The notes below the pieces were generated by a model. That model was not told the DNA's origin, ran no database searches, and was given only the letters and a program-made list of their open reading frames with translations. Positions 1 to 9,293 of a DNA stretch of 64,000 bases are shown in pieces. Numbering within the stretch: position 1 is the stretch's first letter; the number at the start of each line of letters is the position of its first letter. This DNA is from Sedimentimonas flavescens (lineage in GTDB: Bacteria > Pseudomonadota > Alphaproteobacteria > Rhodobacterales > Rhodobacteraceae): contig NZ_JAHVAI010000002.1 in assembly GCF_019264375.1 (NCBI RefSeq), forward strand, positions 310,001-374,000. The letters run 5' to 3'. A program made the translations under genes and the position numbers.

Positions 1-2815
1 CGACGAGGATATAGATCCCCAGAAGCGCCACGCCGAAGGCCGCGCCCATGTCGCGGAAGGTCACCCAAGTCACCTCCCACTCGCCATCCCACAGCAGCGT
101 CACCTTGCTTTCGTCATTGGGCTGGCCATGCAGGGCAATCTCGGGCTTTTCGCCCTCGGCCCACTCGATCTGTTCGAGCGCATCGCTGACCGCGATCATG
201 CCGTAGAGCGGCGCCTCGTAGTCGCCCGCAAGCTCGGCGGTGACCATCTCGGCCTCGCGCCCGTTGTGGCGGAAGATCGGGAAGGATGCCTTTTCCTCGC
301 GGATCGAGACCACATCGCCCAGTTCCACCACCCCGCGCGCGCCGGGCAGAAGGTTTGCCGGGATCGGCGTGGACAGCGTCGCCTCGTCCATCACCTTGGC
401 GCCTTTCGAGCGTTCCATCACGATGGGCAAGGGTGCGCGTTCGGCGCCGCGATGCGAATAGCCAACCGTGGTCGAGCCGTTGAGCAGCCCGAGCGTGTCG
501 AAGACATCGCCCTCGGAGACCTCGAAGAACTCCAGATCGTCCGCGTTCACCGTGGCCCGCAGACGGCGTGCCTGTGTGCCGAAGCTGTCATCGACATCGA
601 CGATATAGGGCACGCTCTCAAATGCCTGACGGATCTTGGTCGCGGCCGCGCGGCGCGTCTCGGCGTCGGGGCCATAGACCTCGGCCAGCAAGGTCGAAAT
701 GACCGGTGGGCCGGGCGGCGGTTCGACCGTCTTCAGGCTGGTACCTGCGGGCACGTCAAGCGCCATGATCCGTTCGCGGATCTCAAGCGCGATCTCATGC
801 GAGGCGCGGTCGCGCTCGGTCTTGTTGGTCAGGTTGATCTGCACATCGCCCTGCCAGGGATACTGGCGCAGGTAATAGTGCCGCACGAGACCGTTGAAGT
901 TGAACGGCGCGGCCGCCCCGGCATGGGTCTGGACCGAAATCACCTCGGGCAGTTCGGTCACGACCGCCGCCACCTTCTGCGCCACTGCGTCGGTCGCCTC
1001 GACCGAGGCGCCCTCGGGCAGGTCGATGACCACGCTCAGTTCCGACTTGTTGTCGAAGGGCAGAAGCTTGACCGTGACATGTTTGGTGTAAAGCAGCCCA
1101 AGCGAACCGAAGCTGAGCACCACCGTCACCAGAAGAAAAATCCAGGACGACTTTTTCGATGCCAGAACCGGTTTCGCCACGCGGGTATAAAGCGCGCCAA
1201 GCTTGCCGCCGTGATGTGCGTCATCAGCGTGATGGAGCGGCGCCTTGCCAGCGATCTTGACCATGAGCCAGGGCGTGATGATGACCGCCACGAAGAAGGA
1301 GAAGATCATCGCCGCCGAAGCGTTCGAGGGGATGGGCGACATATAGGGCCCCATCAGCCCCGACACGAAGAGCATCGGCAGAAGCGCCGCGACAACCGTC
1401 AGCGTGGCGACGATGGTGGGGTTGCCGACCTCGGCCACGGCCACGATGGCCTTGTGGGTCCGGTTGCCGGGCGTCTTGAGGCCCCAGTGCCGGGCGATGT
1501 TCTCGATCACCACAATGGCGTCGTCGACCAAGATACCGATCGAGAAGATCAGCGCGAAAAGCGACACCCGGTTGAGCGTATAGCCCATGATATTGGCGGC
1601 AAAGAGCGTCAGCAGGATCGTCACCGGAATGACGATGGCCACCACGATCGACTCGCGCCAGCCAATCGCAAATAGCACCAGCGCAATGATCGACACCGTG
1701 GCAAGGCCAAGGTGGAACAGCAACTCGTTGGCCTTCTCGTTCGCGGTCTCGCCATAGTCGCGGGTGATCTGCACCTCGATCGATTCGGGGATCAGCTCGC
1801 CCTTCATCTCCTCGACGCGGTGCAGGATTTCTTCGGCCACAACGACCGCATTTGCCCCGGCGCGCTTGGCGATCGCCAGCGTCACGGCGGGGGTCCGGTT
1901 GAGCGTCTCGCCGTCGCGCGTGACATTCGCCACGATCTGGTCCGAGGTGTCGCCCACGTAAGAGACCTTGGCGACATCGGCGACATAGACGGGCCGCCCA
2001 TCACGCGCGGTCAGCAGAAGCCCGGCAATTTCAGCGGGTGCGGTCAGCGTTTCCCCGACCACAAGGTCGATCTGTTCGCCATTATCGCGAAGCTTTCCGG
2101 TCGAGAAAGAGCGGTTGGCCTGCTGCACCTTGTAGCCCAGAGTTTGCAGCGTGATGCCGTAAAGCGCCAGTTTCTCTGGATCGGGCTCGATACGGATCGC
2201 CTCGGTCGCTTCGCCGACGACATAGGTCAGACCCACATCTTCGATCTTGGTGACTTCGGCCTGCAGCTCACGGGTGATCCGGGTCAATTCATTCGCGCCG
2301 ATCCCGGTTCCGGGCTTGCCTGACAGGGTAAGCGACACGATGGCCACGTCGTCGATCCCTCGCGCAACGATCATCGGCTCGGAGATGCCAACCGGGATGC
2401 GGTCCATGTTCGCGCGCACCTTCTCATGCACCCGCAGGATCGCCGCATCGGCCGAGGTGCCCACGACGAAACGCGCCATCACCAGCGCATAATCGTCCGA
2501 GGTCTGGGAATAGACGTGCTCAACCTCGTTGATGCCCTTGACGATGGTTTCCATCGGCTCGGTCACCAGTTTCATCGCGTCAGGCGCCTTCAGACCCGGC
2601 GCCTGGATGTGAATATCCACCATCGGCACAGAGATCTGCGGCTCTTCCTCGCGCGGCAGACTGACCAGCGCCACGAAACCCACGGCCAGCGCTGCAAGGA
2701 TCATCAGCGGCGTCAGCGCCGACTCGATGAAGGCGCGCGTCAGGCGCCCGGCGATGCCAAGCTTGATGCCCTCGAATTCGTCGCCCTCGGGGCGGGTGCT
2801 CGGATCAGTGCTCAT
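1..2815 (-). CDS. RND efflux pump permease subunit (3' end outside window)
   Basis: Inner-membrane RND transporter, about 938 residues visible; the C-terminal end lies beyond base 1. A first membrane segment (about residues 28-48) is followed by the sequence LPREEEPQISVP, typical of the MdtB/AcrB-like group common in alphaproteobacteria. The transmembrane block near residues 345-470 holds the motif ILVDDAIVVIEN, whose Asp pair (about residues 429-430) corresponds to the proton-relay aspartates of AcrB. The start ATG at 2815 overlaps the stop of the upstream adaptor gene (2805-2807), so the two are translationally coupled. It would use proton motive force to export substrates via the adaptor and an outer-membrane channel; the substrate cannot be read from sequence. 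Confidence 0.9.
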   Translation of the reverse strand, partial: MSTDPSTRPEGDEFEGIKLGIAGRLTRAFIESALTPLMILAALAVGFVALVSLPREEEPQISVPMVDIHIQAPGLKAPDAMKLVTEPMETIVKGINEVEHVYSQTSDDYALVMARFVVGTSADAAILRVHEKVRANMDRIPVGISEPMIVARGIDDVAIVSLTLSGKPGTGIGANELTRITRELQAEVTKIEDVGLTYVVGEATEAIRIEPDPEKLALYGITLQTLGYKVQQANRSFSTGKLRDNGEQIDLVVGETLTAPAEIAGLLLTARDGRPVYVADVAKVSYVGDTSDQIVANVTRDGETLNRTPAVTLAIAKRAGANAVVVAEEILHRVEEMKGELIPESIEVQITRDYGETANEKANELLFHLGLATVSIIALVLFAIGWRESIVVAIVIPVTILLTLFAANIMGYTLNRVSLFALIFSIGILVDDAIVVIENIARHWGLKTPGNRTHKAIVAVAEVGNPTIVATLTVVAALLPMLFVSGLMGPYMSPIPSNASAAMIFSFFVAVIITPWLMVKIAGKAPLHHADDAHHGGKLGALYTRVAKPVLASKKSSWIFLLVTVVLSFGSLGLLYTKHVTVKLLPFDNKSELSVVIDLPEGASVEATDAVAQKVAAVVTELPEVISVQTHAGAAAPFNFNGLVRHYYLRQYPWQGDVQINLTNKTERDRASHEIALEIRERIMALDVPAGTSLKTVEPPPGPPVISTLLAEVYGPDAETRRAAATKIRQAFESVPYIVDVDDSFGTQARRLRATVNADDLEFFEVSEGDVFDTLGLLNGSTTVGYSHRGAERAPLPIVMERSKGAKVMDEATLSTPIPANLLPGARGVVELGDVVSIREEKASFPIFRHNGREAEMVTAELAGDYEAPLYGMIAVSDALEQIEWAEGEKPEIALHGQPNDESKVTLLWDGEWEVTWVTFRDMGAAFGVALLGIYILV

Positions 2816-3791
2816 CGGCGACCACCGTCTCACCGCCATTGAGGCCGGTCACGATCTCGACCATCTCGACGCCATCGACCATCGAGCGCGCACCCGGAAC
2901 CACGGTGCGCACAACCTTTGCTCCGTCCTTCTCGACGGTCACGAAATCCAGACCCGAATGGGTGCGGATCAGGTCGGCCGGAATACGGATCGCCTCGCGC
3001 TTGGCCAGCGGCAGACGCACCAGAACGCGCGCATCGACAAATGCCGCATCCAGGTCGGGAACCTCGACATCGGCCGTCACACGACCATTCTCGATCAGCG
3101 GATAGACCTTGGCCAGTCGGCCCTCTTTCGGGCCAGACGCTGTCTCGATGGCGATCGTATCGCCCTCGGTAATGGCGCCGGCATGACGCTCGGGGACCGA
3201 GACACGCAGGAAGAAGCCGCCGCCACCGACCGTGGCCACGTTCTCACCCGCCATCACCACGGCCCCCTTGGCCACGGGAACGTTGAGAACCATGCCCGAG
3301 ATCGGCGCCAGAATCTCGCCCTCCGAAGCCTGCTGCTCGATCACCTTGCGGCTGGCCTTCTGCGCCTCGATCTGACCGGTGTAGACATCGACCTGAGTGC
3401 GTAACTGATCAAGCCGCTGTGTCGTCGTCACGCCGCGCGCCTGCAATTCTTCGCCACGCTTGAGTTCGGACTGGGCGTTGGCCAGTTGCGACTCGAGCGC
3501 GGTGATTTGCGCGTCGATCGCCGAAAGCTGGAAGTTGATCTTCTCATCGACGACCCGACCAAGCGGCTGGCCCGCCTGTACCTGATCGCCTTCGCCCACC
3601 GTCAGTTCGACCAAGGTGCCGCCCAGACGTGCACGCGCGGGGATCGAATCCTTCGCCTCGACCCGGCCATAGACGGCCTTCCAGTCAATGGCCTCGGTGG
3701 TGGTCACGACAAAGGGCCCGCCGGATTCGGCCACGGCCACCTGCGGCAGAACCAGCGCGACAAGCGCCAGCGGCAAGATGATGGATTTCAT
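2805..3791 (-). CDS. RND efflux periplasmic adaptor (HlyD/MFP family)
   Basis: Membrane-fusion protein of about 328 residues that should link the adjacent RND pump to an outer-membrane channel. The start at 3791 is chosen because it gives a clean signal peptide (MKSIILPLALVALVLPQVAVA) and has AAGGGA a few bases upstream; an in-frame ATG at 3821 would bury the signal peptide. After the signal come a first half lipoyl/barrel region, a coiled-coil hairpin (about residues 80-150), the second lipoyl half with the phrase GEILAPISGMVLNVPV, and beta-barrel/membrane-proximal domains. The stop overlaps the pump start by 11 bases. A 30-bp dyad lies 58-87 bases upstream and may be an operator. Confidence 0.88.
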   Translation of the reverse strand: MKSIILPLALVALVLPQVAVAESGGPFVVTTTEAIDWKAVYGRVEAKDSIPARARLGGTLVELTVGEGDQVQAGQPLGRVVDEKINFQLSAIDAQITALESQLANAQSELKRGEELQARGVTTTQRLDQLRTQVDVYTGQIEAQKASRKVIEQQASEGEILAPISGMVLNVPVAKGAVVMAGENVATVGGGGFFLRVSVPERHAGAITEGDTIAIETASGPKEGRLAKVYPLIENGRVTADVEVPDLDAAFVDARVLVRLPLAKREAIRIPADLIRTHSGLDFVTVEKDGAKVVRTVVPGARSMVDGVEMVEIVTGLNGGETVVADEH

Positions 3792-3848
3792 ATCGGGTCC
3801 CTTCCCTTCGGGTATGCGCAAATCAGCGGAAATTTACATTCCGCTTTT

Positions 3849-3878
3849 TGAATATGTGTCCCTTTACACCATTATTCA
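3849..3878. promoter_or_regulatory. Imperfect dyad upstream of RND operon, possible operator
   Basis: Imperfect inverted repeat with outer arms TGAATA and TATTCA and inner arms related to GTGT/ACAC around an AAAGGG centre. It sits in the divergent gap between the RND adaptor gene and serS, in a locally AT-rich stretch where a promoter is expected. Size and position fit a TetR-type repressor site, but no regulator gene is visible nearby, so this is inference. Confidence 0.35.
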
Positions 3879-3988
3879 ACATCCGCGCAAGGGTTCCTGC
3901 TTTGACCTGTGTCACTTAGCTGATCCGCAGGGCTTTTACGGCGCATGTTTCCGCGCTAAACCCTGTCGCGCAACCAACGAGGTATGAC

Positions 3989-5281
3989 ATGCACGACATC
4001 CGCGCGATCCGCGAGAACCCCGAGATCTTTGACGCAGCCCTTGCGCGCCGGGGACTTGCGCCGATGTCGTCGGATATCCTCTCGCTTGACGAGGAACGCC
4101 GTGCGGCGATCCACGCGGCCGAGACCGCACAGGCGGCGCAGAACGCGGCCTCCAAGCAGGTCGGCGCGGCCAAGGCCAAGGGCGACGAGGCCGAGTTCGA
4201 ACGGCTGCGCGCATTGGTGGCCGAGAAGAAGGCCGAGGTTGCGGCGATGCAGGCGCGCGCCGGTGCGCTGGACACCGAACTGCGCGACAAGCTGCTCTTG
4301 ATCCCGAACAATCCGCTCGACGAGGTGCCGCAGGGCGCGGACGAGGCCGACAATGTCGAGGTGCACCGTTGGGGCACCCCGCGCGAGCTTGGTTTCACCG
4401 CCAAGGAGCATTATGAACTGAAGGCCACCAGTGAACGCGGGATGTCTTTCGGCGCCGCTGCACGACTGTCAGGCAGCCGCTTTGTAATTTTGACCGACGG
4501 TGTCGCCAAAATTCATCGAGCACTTGCACAGTTCATGCTTGATCTACATACGAGCGAACATGAACTACGCGAAGTTCTGACGCCTGTAATTGTAAACGAA
4601 GACGCGATGATCGGCACCGGTCAGCTGCCAAAATTTGCAGAGGATAGTTATCAGCTCACCAATGGCCAATGGCTCATCCCGACGGCGGAAGTGACGCTGA
4701 CGAATCTTGTGGCCGACGGAATCGTTGATGAGCAGACGCTACCTTGGCGCTTGACCGCACACACGAACTGTTTCCGCTCCGAGGCGGGCTCGGCCGGCAA
4801 AGACACCGCTGGCATGCTGCGCCAGCACCAGTTCGAAAAGGTCGAGATGGTCACCATCTGCCGCCCCGAGGACGCGATCGCCGAGCATGAGCGCATGACC
4901 AAATGCGCCGAGACAGTGCTGGAACGCCTTAACCTGCCCTATCGCCGCATCGTGCTGTGCACCGGCGACATGGGCTTTGGTGCGCAGAAGACCTATGATC
5001 TCGAGGTCTGGCTGCCCGGTCAGAACACCTACCGCGAGATCAGCTCGGTCTCGACCTGCGGCACCTTCCAGGCGCGGCGCATGAATGGCCGCTACAAGCC
5101 TGCCGCCGGTGGCAAGCCCGAGTTCGTGGCGACGCTGAACGGCTCGGGCCTTGCTGTCGGGCGCTGCTTGATCGCGGTGCTGGAGAACGGCCAGGAAGAG
5201 GATGGCTCGGTCACACTGCCCGCTGCCCTGCATCCCTATCTGGGCGGCAAGACCCGGCTGGTGGACGGCAAGCTCGTTTGA
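3989..5281 (+). CDS. serS: Seryl-tRNA synthetase
   Basis: Cytoplasmic class II synthetase charging tRNA-Ser, 430 residues, normal length. The N-terminal coiled-coil arm (about 30-100, rich in Glu/Ala/Lys) binds the long variable arm of the tRNA. Motif 2 is visible as [15 protein letters not shown] and motif 3 as [23 protein letters not shown] precedes the ATG at a normal distance. A strong terminator follows at 5293. Odd: codons from about 4440 to 4760 (residues about 151-257) use A/T in the third position roughly half the time, unlike the strongly GC-ending codons on both sides; see findings. Confidence 0.97.
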   Translation: MHDIRAIRENPEIFDAALARRGLAPMSSDILSLDEERRAAIHAAETAQAAQNAASKQVGAAKAKGDEAEFERLRALVAEKKAEVAAMQARAGALDTELRDKLLLIPNNPLDEVPQGADEADNVEVHRWGTPRELGFTAKEHYELKATSERGMSFGAAARLSGSRFVILTDGVAKIHRALAQFMLDLHTSEHELREVLTPVIVNEDAMIGTGQLPKFAEDSYQLTNGQWLIPTAEVTLTNLVADGIVDEQTLPWRLTAHTNCFRSEAGSAGKDTAGMLRQHQFEKVEMVTICRPEDAIAEHERMTKCAETVLERLNLPYRRIVLCTGDMGFGAQKTYDLEVWLPGQNTYREISSVSTCGTFQARRMNGRYKPAAGGKPEFVATLNGSGLAVGRCLIAVLENGQEEDGSVTLPAALHPYLGGKTRLVDGKLV

Positions 5282-5292
5282 ATTCAAAGGAG

Positions 5293-5314
5293 AAGGCCCC
5301 TTTCGGGGCCTTTT
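5293..5314 (+). terminator. Rho-independent terminator of serS
   Basis: Perfect hairpin AAGGCCCC-TTTC-GGGGCCTT running into a T tract, 12 bases after the serS stop. Confidence 0.9.
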
Positions 5315-5425
5315 ACTTGATCTTAAGGCCGCGTGATTTCAGCGCAGCGCTGATTCCTCGGCTGACAGTCCCGGTTTTCTGCCCTAAGATTCGCACAGGG
5401 AGGAACAATTCAGCTGGGGGCTGGA

Positions 5426-5632
5426 ATGCTGACCGACCATAACGCCATCGACTTCGCGGCGACTGAGATCCTCAGAATCCGCGACGCGGATGTTCCCGCA
5501 CATATCGAGACCCTGCGCGCGCGAAAGAAGCTTTCGACGCTTGTGCATGGATTGAACTCGGCGGCTCTCAGCCGCGATGCAGCGGCGCGCGAGAAAGCTC
5601 GGGCCGCGCTCAGTCACCTAGGGTTCATCTGA
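5426..5632 (+). CDS. Small hypothetical protein
   Basis: 68-residue mostly helical soluble protein (MLTDHNAIDFAATEIL...), no signal peptide or cysteine motif. A purine-rich GGGGGCTGG precedes the ATG. Codon third positions are GC-rich like the neighbours. It ends close to the convergent der gene. Its composition (Ala/Arg/Asp helices) suggests a small helical bundle, but I do not recognise a family and infer no function. Confidence 0.6.
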   Translation: MLTDHNAIDFAATEILRIRDADVPAHIETLRARKKLSTLVHGLNSAALSRDAAAREKARAALSHLGFI

Positions 5633-5647
5633 GCACGGCCAGAGCGG

Positions 5648-7141
5648 TCACTCAGGCCTGGATCCCGGCTTGCCCTTGCGCGCTTCGTGCTTGCGCGCAT
5701 CCACGTGCTTTTTCAGGCGCGAGGGGATCGACTTCTTGCGATCCTTGTAGGGGTTCTTCGAACCCTGATCGCGGAAGTAGATGCGGATCGGCGTGCCCGG
5801 CATGTCGAAATCGTTGCGCAGCCCGTTGACGAGGTAGCGCCCGTAGCTTTCCGGGATCTTGTCGGTATGGGTCGCCATGATGACGAAGCCCGGCGGACGG
5901 GTCTTGGCCTGCGTCATGTAGCGCAGCTTGATGCGCCGCCCGCCCGGTGCCGGCGGCGGGTGCGCCTCGGTCATCGCCGAGAGCCATTGGTTCAGTTTCG
6001 CGGTCGAGATACGGCGGTTCCAGACCTGGTGGGCCTTCATAATCGCGTTGTGCAACCGGTCCAGACCCTTGCCGGTCTTGGCCGAGACGGTCACCAGCGG
6101 CGCGCCTTTCAGCTGCGGCAGCAGGCGCTCGAACGCCTCGCGCAGCTCTTTCAGCTTCTCGGGCTTGTCTTCCTCAAGATCCCACTTGTTCGCGGCGACG
6201 ACGACGGCACGGCCCTCGGTCTCGGCGAAGTCGGCGATGCGCAGATCCTGCGTCTCGAAGGGGATGTTCACGTCAAGCAGCACCACGACCACCTCGGCGA
6301 AGCGCACGGCGCGCAGACCGTCGGCCACCGAAAGCTTTTCGAGCTTGTCGTTGATCTTGCCGCGCTTGCGCATCCCGGCGGTGTCCCAGATCCGCATGGG
6401 CGTGCCCATGAACTCGGTCGTGACCGAGATCGCATCGCGGGTAATCCCGGCCTCGGGGCCAGTCAGCAGACGATCCTCGCCGAGGATCTTGTTGATCAGC
6501 GTCGATTTCCCGGCGTTCGGGCGGCCAATGACGGCCAGTTGCAGCGGCTTGAGCTTGGTCGGCGCCTGATAGACGCCCTCTTCCTCCGAGCCTTCCTCGA
6601 TCTCGACATCGACCTCGGGGGTGTTGGCTGCGTTCTTCTCGGCGAATTCATCCGCCAGAGGCTTCAGGACGGTATAAAGATCGTCGAGGCCCTCGCCATG
6701 CTCGGCCGAGATCCGCAGCGGCTCGCCCAGACCAAGCGACCAGGCCTCCAGCGCGCCGGCATCGCCCGCGCTGCCTTCGGCCTTGTTCGCGGCAAGGATC
6801 ACATGCGCGTTCTTGCGGCGCAGGATGTCGGCAAAGATCTCGTCGGCCGGGGTCACGCCCATGCGCGCGTCAATCAGGAACAGGCAGACATCGGCCTCTT
6901 CCACTGCGCGCTCGGTCAGGCGACGCATGCGGCCCTGAAGGCTGTCATCCTCGGCCAGTTCCAGACCCGCCGAGTCGATCACGACGAACCGCAGATCGCC
7001 AAGGCGCGCATCGCCTTCGCGCAAATCGCGCGTCACGCCGGGCTGGTCATCGACCAGCGCCAGACGTTTTCCGACAAGGCGGTTGAACAGCGTCGATTTG
7101 CCGACGTTCGGGCGACCAACGACGGCCAGGGTAAAGCTCAT
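5648..7141 (-). CDS. der: Ribosome-associated GTPase Der (EngA)
   Basis: Tandem-GTPase protein of 497 residues needed for 50S ribosome maturation. Both G domains are intact: first with [15 protein letters not shown] and NKAE, second (from about residue 203) with [14 protein letters not shown] and NKWD. A C-terminal KH-like domain (about 380-470) contacts rRNA and ends in a basic Lys/Arg tail. AGGAGGC lies just ahead of the ATG. It is the last gene of a same-strand run beginning at the YfgM-like gene and directly follows the BamB-like gene, an order (yfgM-bamB-der) also known in gammaproteobacteria. Confidence 0.97.
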   Translation of the reverse strand: MSFTLAVVGRPNVGKSTLFNRLVGKRLALVDDQPGVTRDLREGDARLGDLRFVVIDSAGLELAEDDSLQGRMRRLTERAVEEADVCLFLIDARMGVTPADEIFADILRRKNAHVILAANKAEGSAGDAGALEAWSLGLGEPLRISAEHGEGLDDLYTVLKPLADEFAEKNAANTPEVDVEIEEGSEEEGVYQAPTKLKPLQLAVIGRPNAGKSTLINKILGEDRLLTGPEAGITRDAISVTTEFMGTPMRIWDTAGMRKRGKINDKLEKLSVADGLRAVRFAEVVVVLLDVNIPFETQDLRIADFAETEGRAVVVAANKWDLEEDKPEKLKELREAFERLLPQLKGAPLVTVSAKTGKGLDRLHNAIMKAHQVWNRRISTAKLNQWLSAMTEAHPPPAPGGRRIKLRYMTQAKTRPPGFVIMATHTDKIPESYGRYLVNGLRNDFDMPGTPIRIYFRDQGSKNPYKDRKKSIPSRLKKHVDARKHEARKGKPGSRPE

Positions 7142-7189
7142 TTCTGCCTCCTGAGGCGGATCAAGCGGCCCCTCTACACCCTTTTTCCG

Positions 7190-8509
7190 TCAACGGAAAG
7201 CGTGAAGCTGACCATTCATGCCGACAACATACAGCGTGCCGCCCGCGACAACGGGGTTGGTCGCCGCGCCGCCGGGGATCTCGGTCTGGCCAAGCAGCGC
7301 GCCGGTCGCCGGATCGAAGCTGCGCAACAGCCCGTCGGTCGAGGCGACGAACAGCTTATTGCCCGCCAACAGCGGACCGTAATGCACGAAGATCTTGGCC
7401 TGCTTCTTGATTTTTTCCTTGACGAAATAGGGCAGATCCTGCGCCCAGATCGTCGCGCCGGTGGCCGCGTCCAGACGCACCAGCCGCGCCTCGTCCGACA
7501 CCAGGAAGATCGAGCCGCCCGCAACCTGCACCGGCGACACCGCGCCTTCGGTCGCGGTCCAGATCCGCTCGCCCGAGTTCACGTCGAACGCGCCGACCTT
7601 GCCCGCCGAGGAACCCGCGTAAAGCTTGTCGCCCACGATGACCGGATCGCCGGTCAGGTCGGTCACCGTCGCGAAGGCCCGGCCAAGCCGCGCGCCCGCA
7701 ACCTTGCCCTGCCACAGCGTCAGACCGCCCTGCTTGAGCGCGCCGACCATCTCGCCCGACGAGAACGGGAAGACAACCATCCGCTCGTTCACTGCGGGCG
7801 CGGAAACGCCCACCATGGCCGAGCCCGAGGGCGTGCCGGGCAATTGCCATTGCACCTTGCCGTCCGTGGCACGGATCGCCCAGGCCGAGGCATCGCGCGC
7901 CACGACATAGACCAGACCGCCCGACACGGTCGGTGCGCCACCAATGGCGGCGTCGAATTTCTGGCGCCACTTCACCGCGCCCGAGGCTGCATCCAGCGCA
8001 ACCAGCTCACCAAAGCCGGTGGTGACGTAAACCTGCCCGTCCGCATAGGCCAAACCGCCGCCCGAGGCATCGTCGGCATTGTCCGAGGGCGGTGTCAGAT
8101 CGGCCTTCCAGAGTGCCGCACCGTTCAGGCCCGTCGCCGCGACCTGCGCGCGCGCATCGAGCGTGTAGATCCGCCCCGCGCCCACGACCGGATCGGCCGT
8201 GATGCGATGCTTGCGCCCTGCGCCCTCGCCGATCGCGGCCGACCAGACGCGCGCCGTGCCGCCGCCGATCGCCGGGTTCACCAGCGCATGGGACGGGTTG
8301 CCGGCCCGATGGGTCCATTCCGCATTCGATTGCTGCGCGGGCAGTGCGATTGCCGTGGATATCGCCAGCGGAGCATCGGCTGCGCTCTGGCTCAGCACAT
8401 CGCGCGGGTCAATCCGGTCGCCCTCAAGGATCAGCTCCTTTTCGCAACCGGTTACCAACGCCGCCATGCCAAGCACGGCCATTCCCCGGATCAGCTTCAC
8501 CGCTTTCAT
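7190..8509 (-). CDS. bamB: BamB-like outer-membrane assembly lipoprotein (PQQ-like beta-propeller)
   Basis: 439 residues. The N-terminus carries a lipoprotein signal with lipobox LVTGC, so the mature protein should be lipid-anchored in the outer membrane facing the periplasm. The body is a repeated beta-propeller of PQQ-like blades, with phrases such as VYVTTGFGELVALDAASGAVKW and KLYAGSSAGKVGAFDVNSGERIW. BamB supports the BAM complex in folding outer-membrane proteins. It lies between the YfgM-like gene and der, the canonical context of bamB, which supports the assignment over a generic PQQ-repeat protein. Confidence 0.88.
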   Translation of the reverse strand: MKAVKLIRGMAVLGMAALVTGCEKELILEGDRIDPRDVLSQSAADAPLAISTAIALPAQQSNAEWTHRAGNPSHALVNPAIGGGTARVWSAAIGEGAGRKHRITADPVVGAGRIYTLDARAQVAATGLNGAALWKADLTPPSDNADDASGGGLAYADGQVYVTTGFGELVALDAASGAVKWRQKFDAAIGGAPTVSGGLVYVVARDASAWAIRATDGKVQWQLPGTPSGSAMVGVSAPAVNERMVVFPFSSGEMVGALKQGGLTLWQGKVAGARLGRAFATVTDLTGDPVIVGDKLYAGSSAGKVGAFDVNSGERIWTATEGAVSPVQVAGGSIFLVSDEARLVRLDAATGATIWAQDLPYFVKEKIKKQAKIFVHYGPLLAGNKLFVASTDGLLRSFDPATGALLGQTEIPGGAATNPVVAGGTLYVVGMNGQLHAFR

Positions 8510-8564
8510 CCCCCTGCCCTCGCATCATTTGGACCCGGCCATGCGGCCCGGTCCGAGGTTCCGG

Positions 8565-9209
8565 TCACTGCTCCGCCGGATCGCCCCCAAGCGCCACAAT
8601 CAACTCTGTCGCGCGCTGTTGCAAGCCCGGCGTGACCCCTGCCTCGGCAAGGATCTGCTTGGCCAGCGAAATCGCCTGTTCGGGATCGCCCGCCGCAACG
8701 GCGGCCTCGGCCTGCGCCTCAAGCGCCAGCAGACGATAAGGCGCGCCCGGTTGCGCAAGCGCGCTCAGCTCGGCCGCGCGTTCCTCGGCGCTCATCGTAT
8801 CGCCCGCAACGCCAAGCGCCTTGAACCGCGCCAGTTCGCGCAGGCTCGCCGGAGCAGCGGCATTCGCCGCAACGGCGCGATAGGACGCCAGCGCGCCCTC
8901 GGCATTGCCCGCCTCGGCCTGCTGACCGGCCAGCATCAGCTGCGCCAGTGCAGCGCGGCCGCCATCGGCCTCAATCGCCGCAAGCGCGTCCGCCGGATCG
9001 TCGGACTCGACAGCGGCCAGAAGCGCATCGCCGAAGCCCTCGGCCTGATTGCGGGCCGTCGCCTTGGTCCATTCGGTATAGGCCGCCCCGCCGACAATCC
9101 CCAGGATCGCCACGACGCCGATCCAGCCATATTTGCGCATGGCGGCAAAGAGCTTGTCGCGGCGGACCTCTTCGGTGACTTCCTCGATAAAGCTGTCGGT
9201 CTCGTCCAC
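8565..9209 (-). CDS. YfgM-like membrane-anchored TPR protein
   Basis: 214 residues starting at GTG, preceded by AGGGAG. A cytoplasmic N-terminal stretch, one membrane segment (about residues 28-47, WIGVVAILGIVGGAAY), then an Ala-rich periplasmic helical domain with TPR-like repeats, matching the TPR_21/YfgM family. In Escherichia coli YfgM associates with the Sec translocon and periplasmic chaperones; the same role is inferred from the shared order with bamB and der. Confidence 0.82.
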   Translation of the reverse strand: MDETDSFIEEVTEEVRRDKLFAAMRKYGWIGVVAILGIVGGAAYTEWTKATARNQAEGFGDALLAAVESDDPADALAAIEADGGRAALAQLMLAGQQAEAGNAEGALASYRAVAANAAAPASLRELARFKALGVAGDTMSAEERAAELSALAQPGAPYRLLALEAQAEAAVAAGDPEQAISLAKQILAEAGVTPGLQQRATELIVALGGDPAEQ

Positions 9210-9293
9210 AGGCGGCTCCCTTAACGGTTTGCGGTTTTCTTATACATTTCCAAGACCATTGCCAAGGCCAGCCCGGGCGGTGCCGCGGCCCGC

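Noticed and set aside
5687-8635. Very long plus-strand open frame opposite der and the bamB-like gene
   Set aside because: Reads as Arg/His/Gly-rich low-quality protein; it mirrors the codon bias of two well-identified genes on the other strand.
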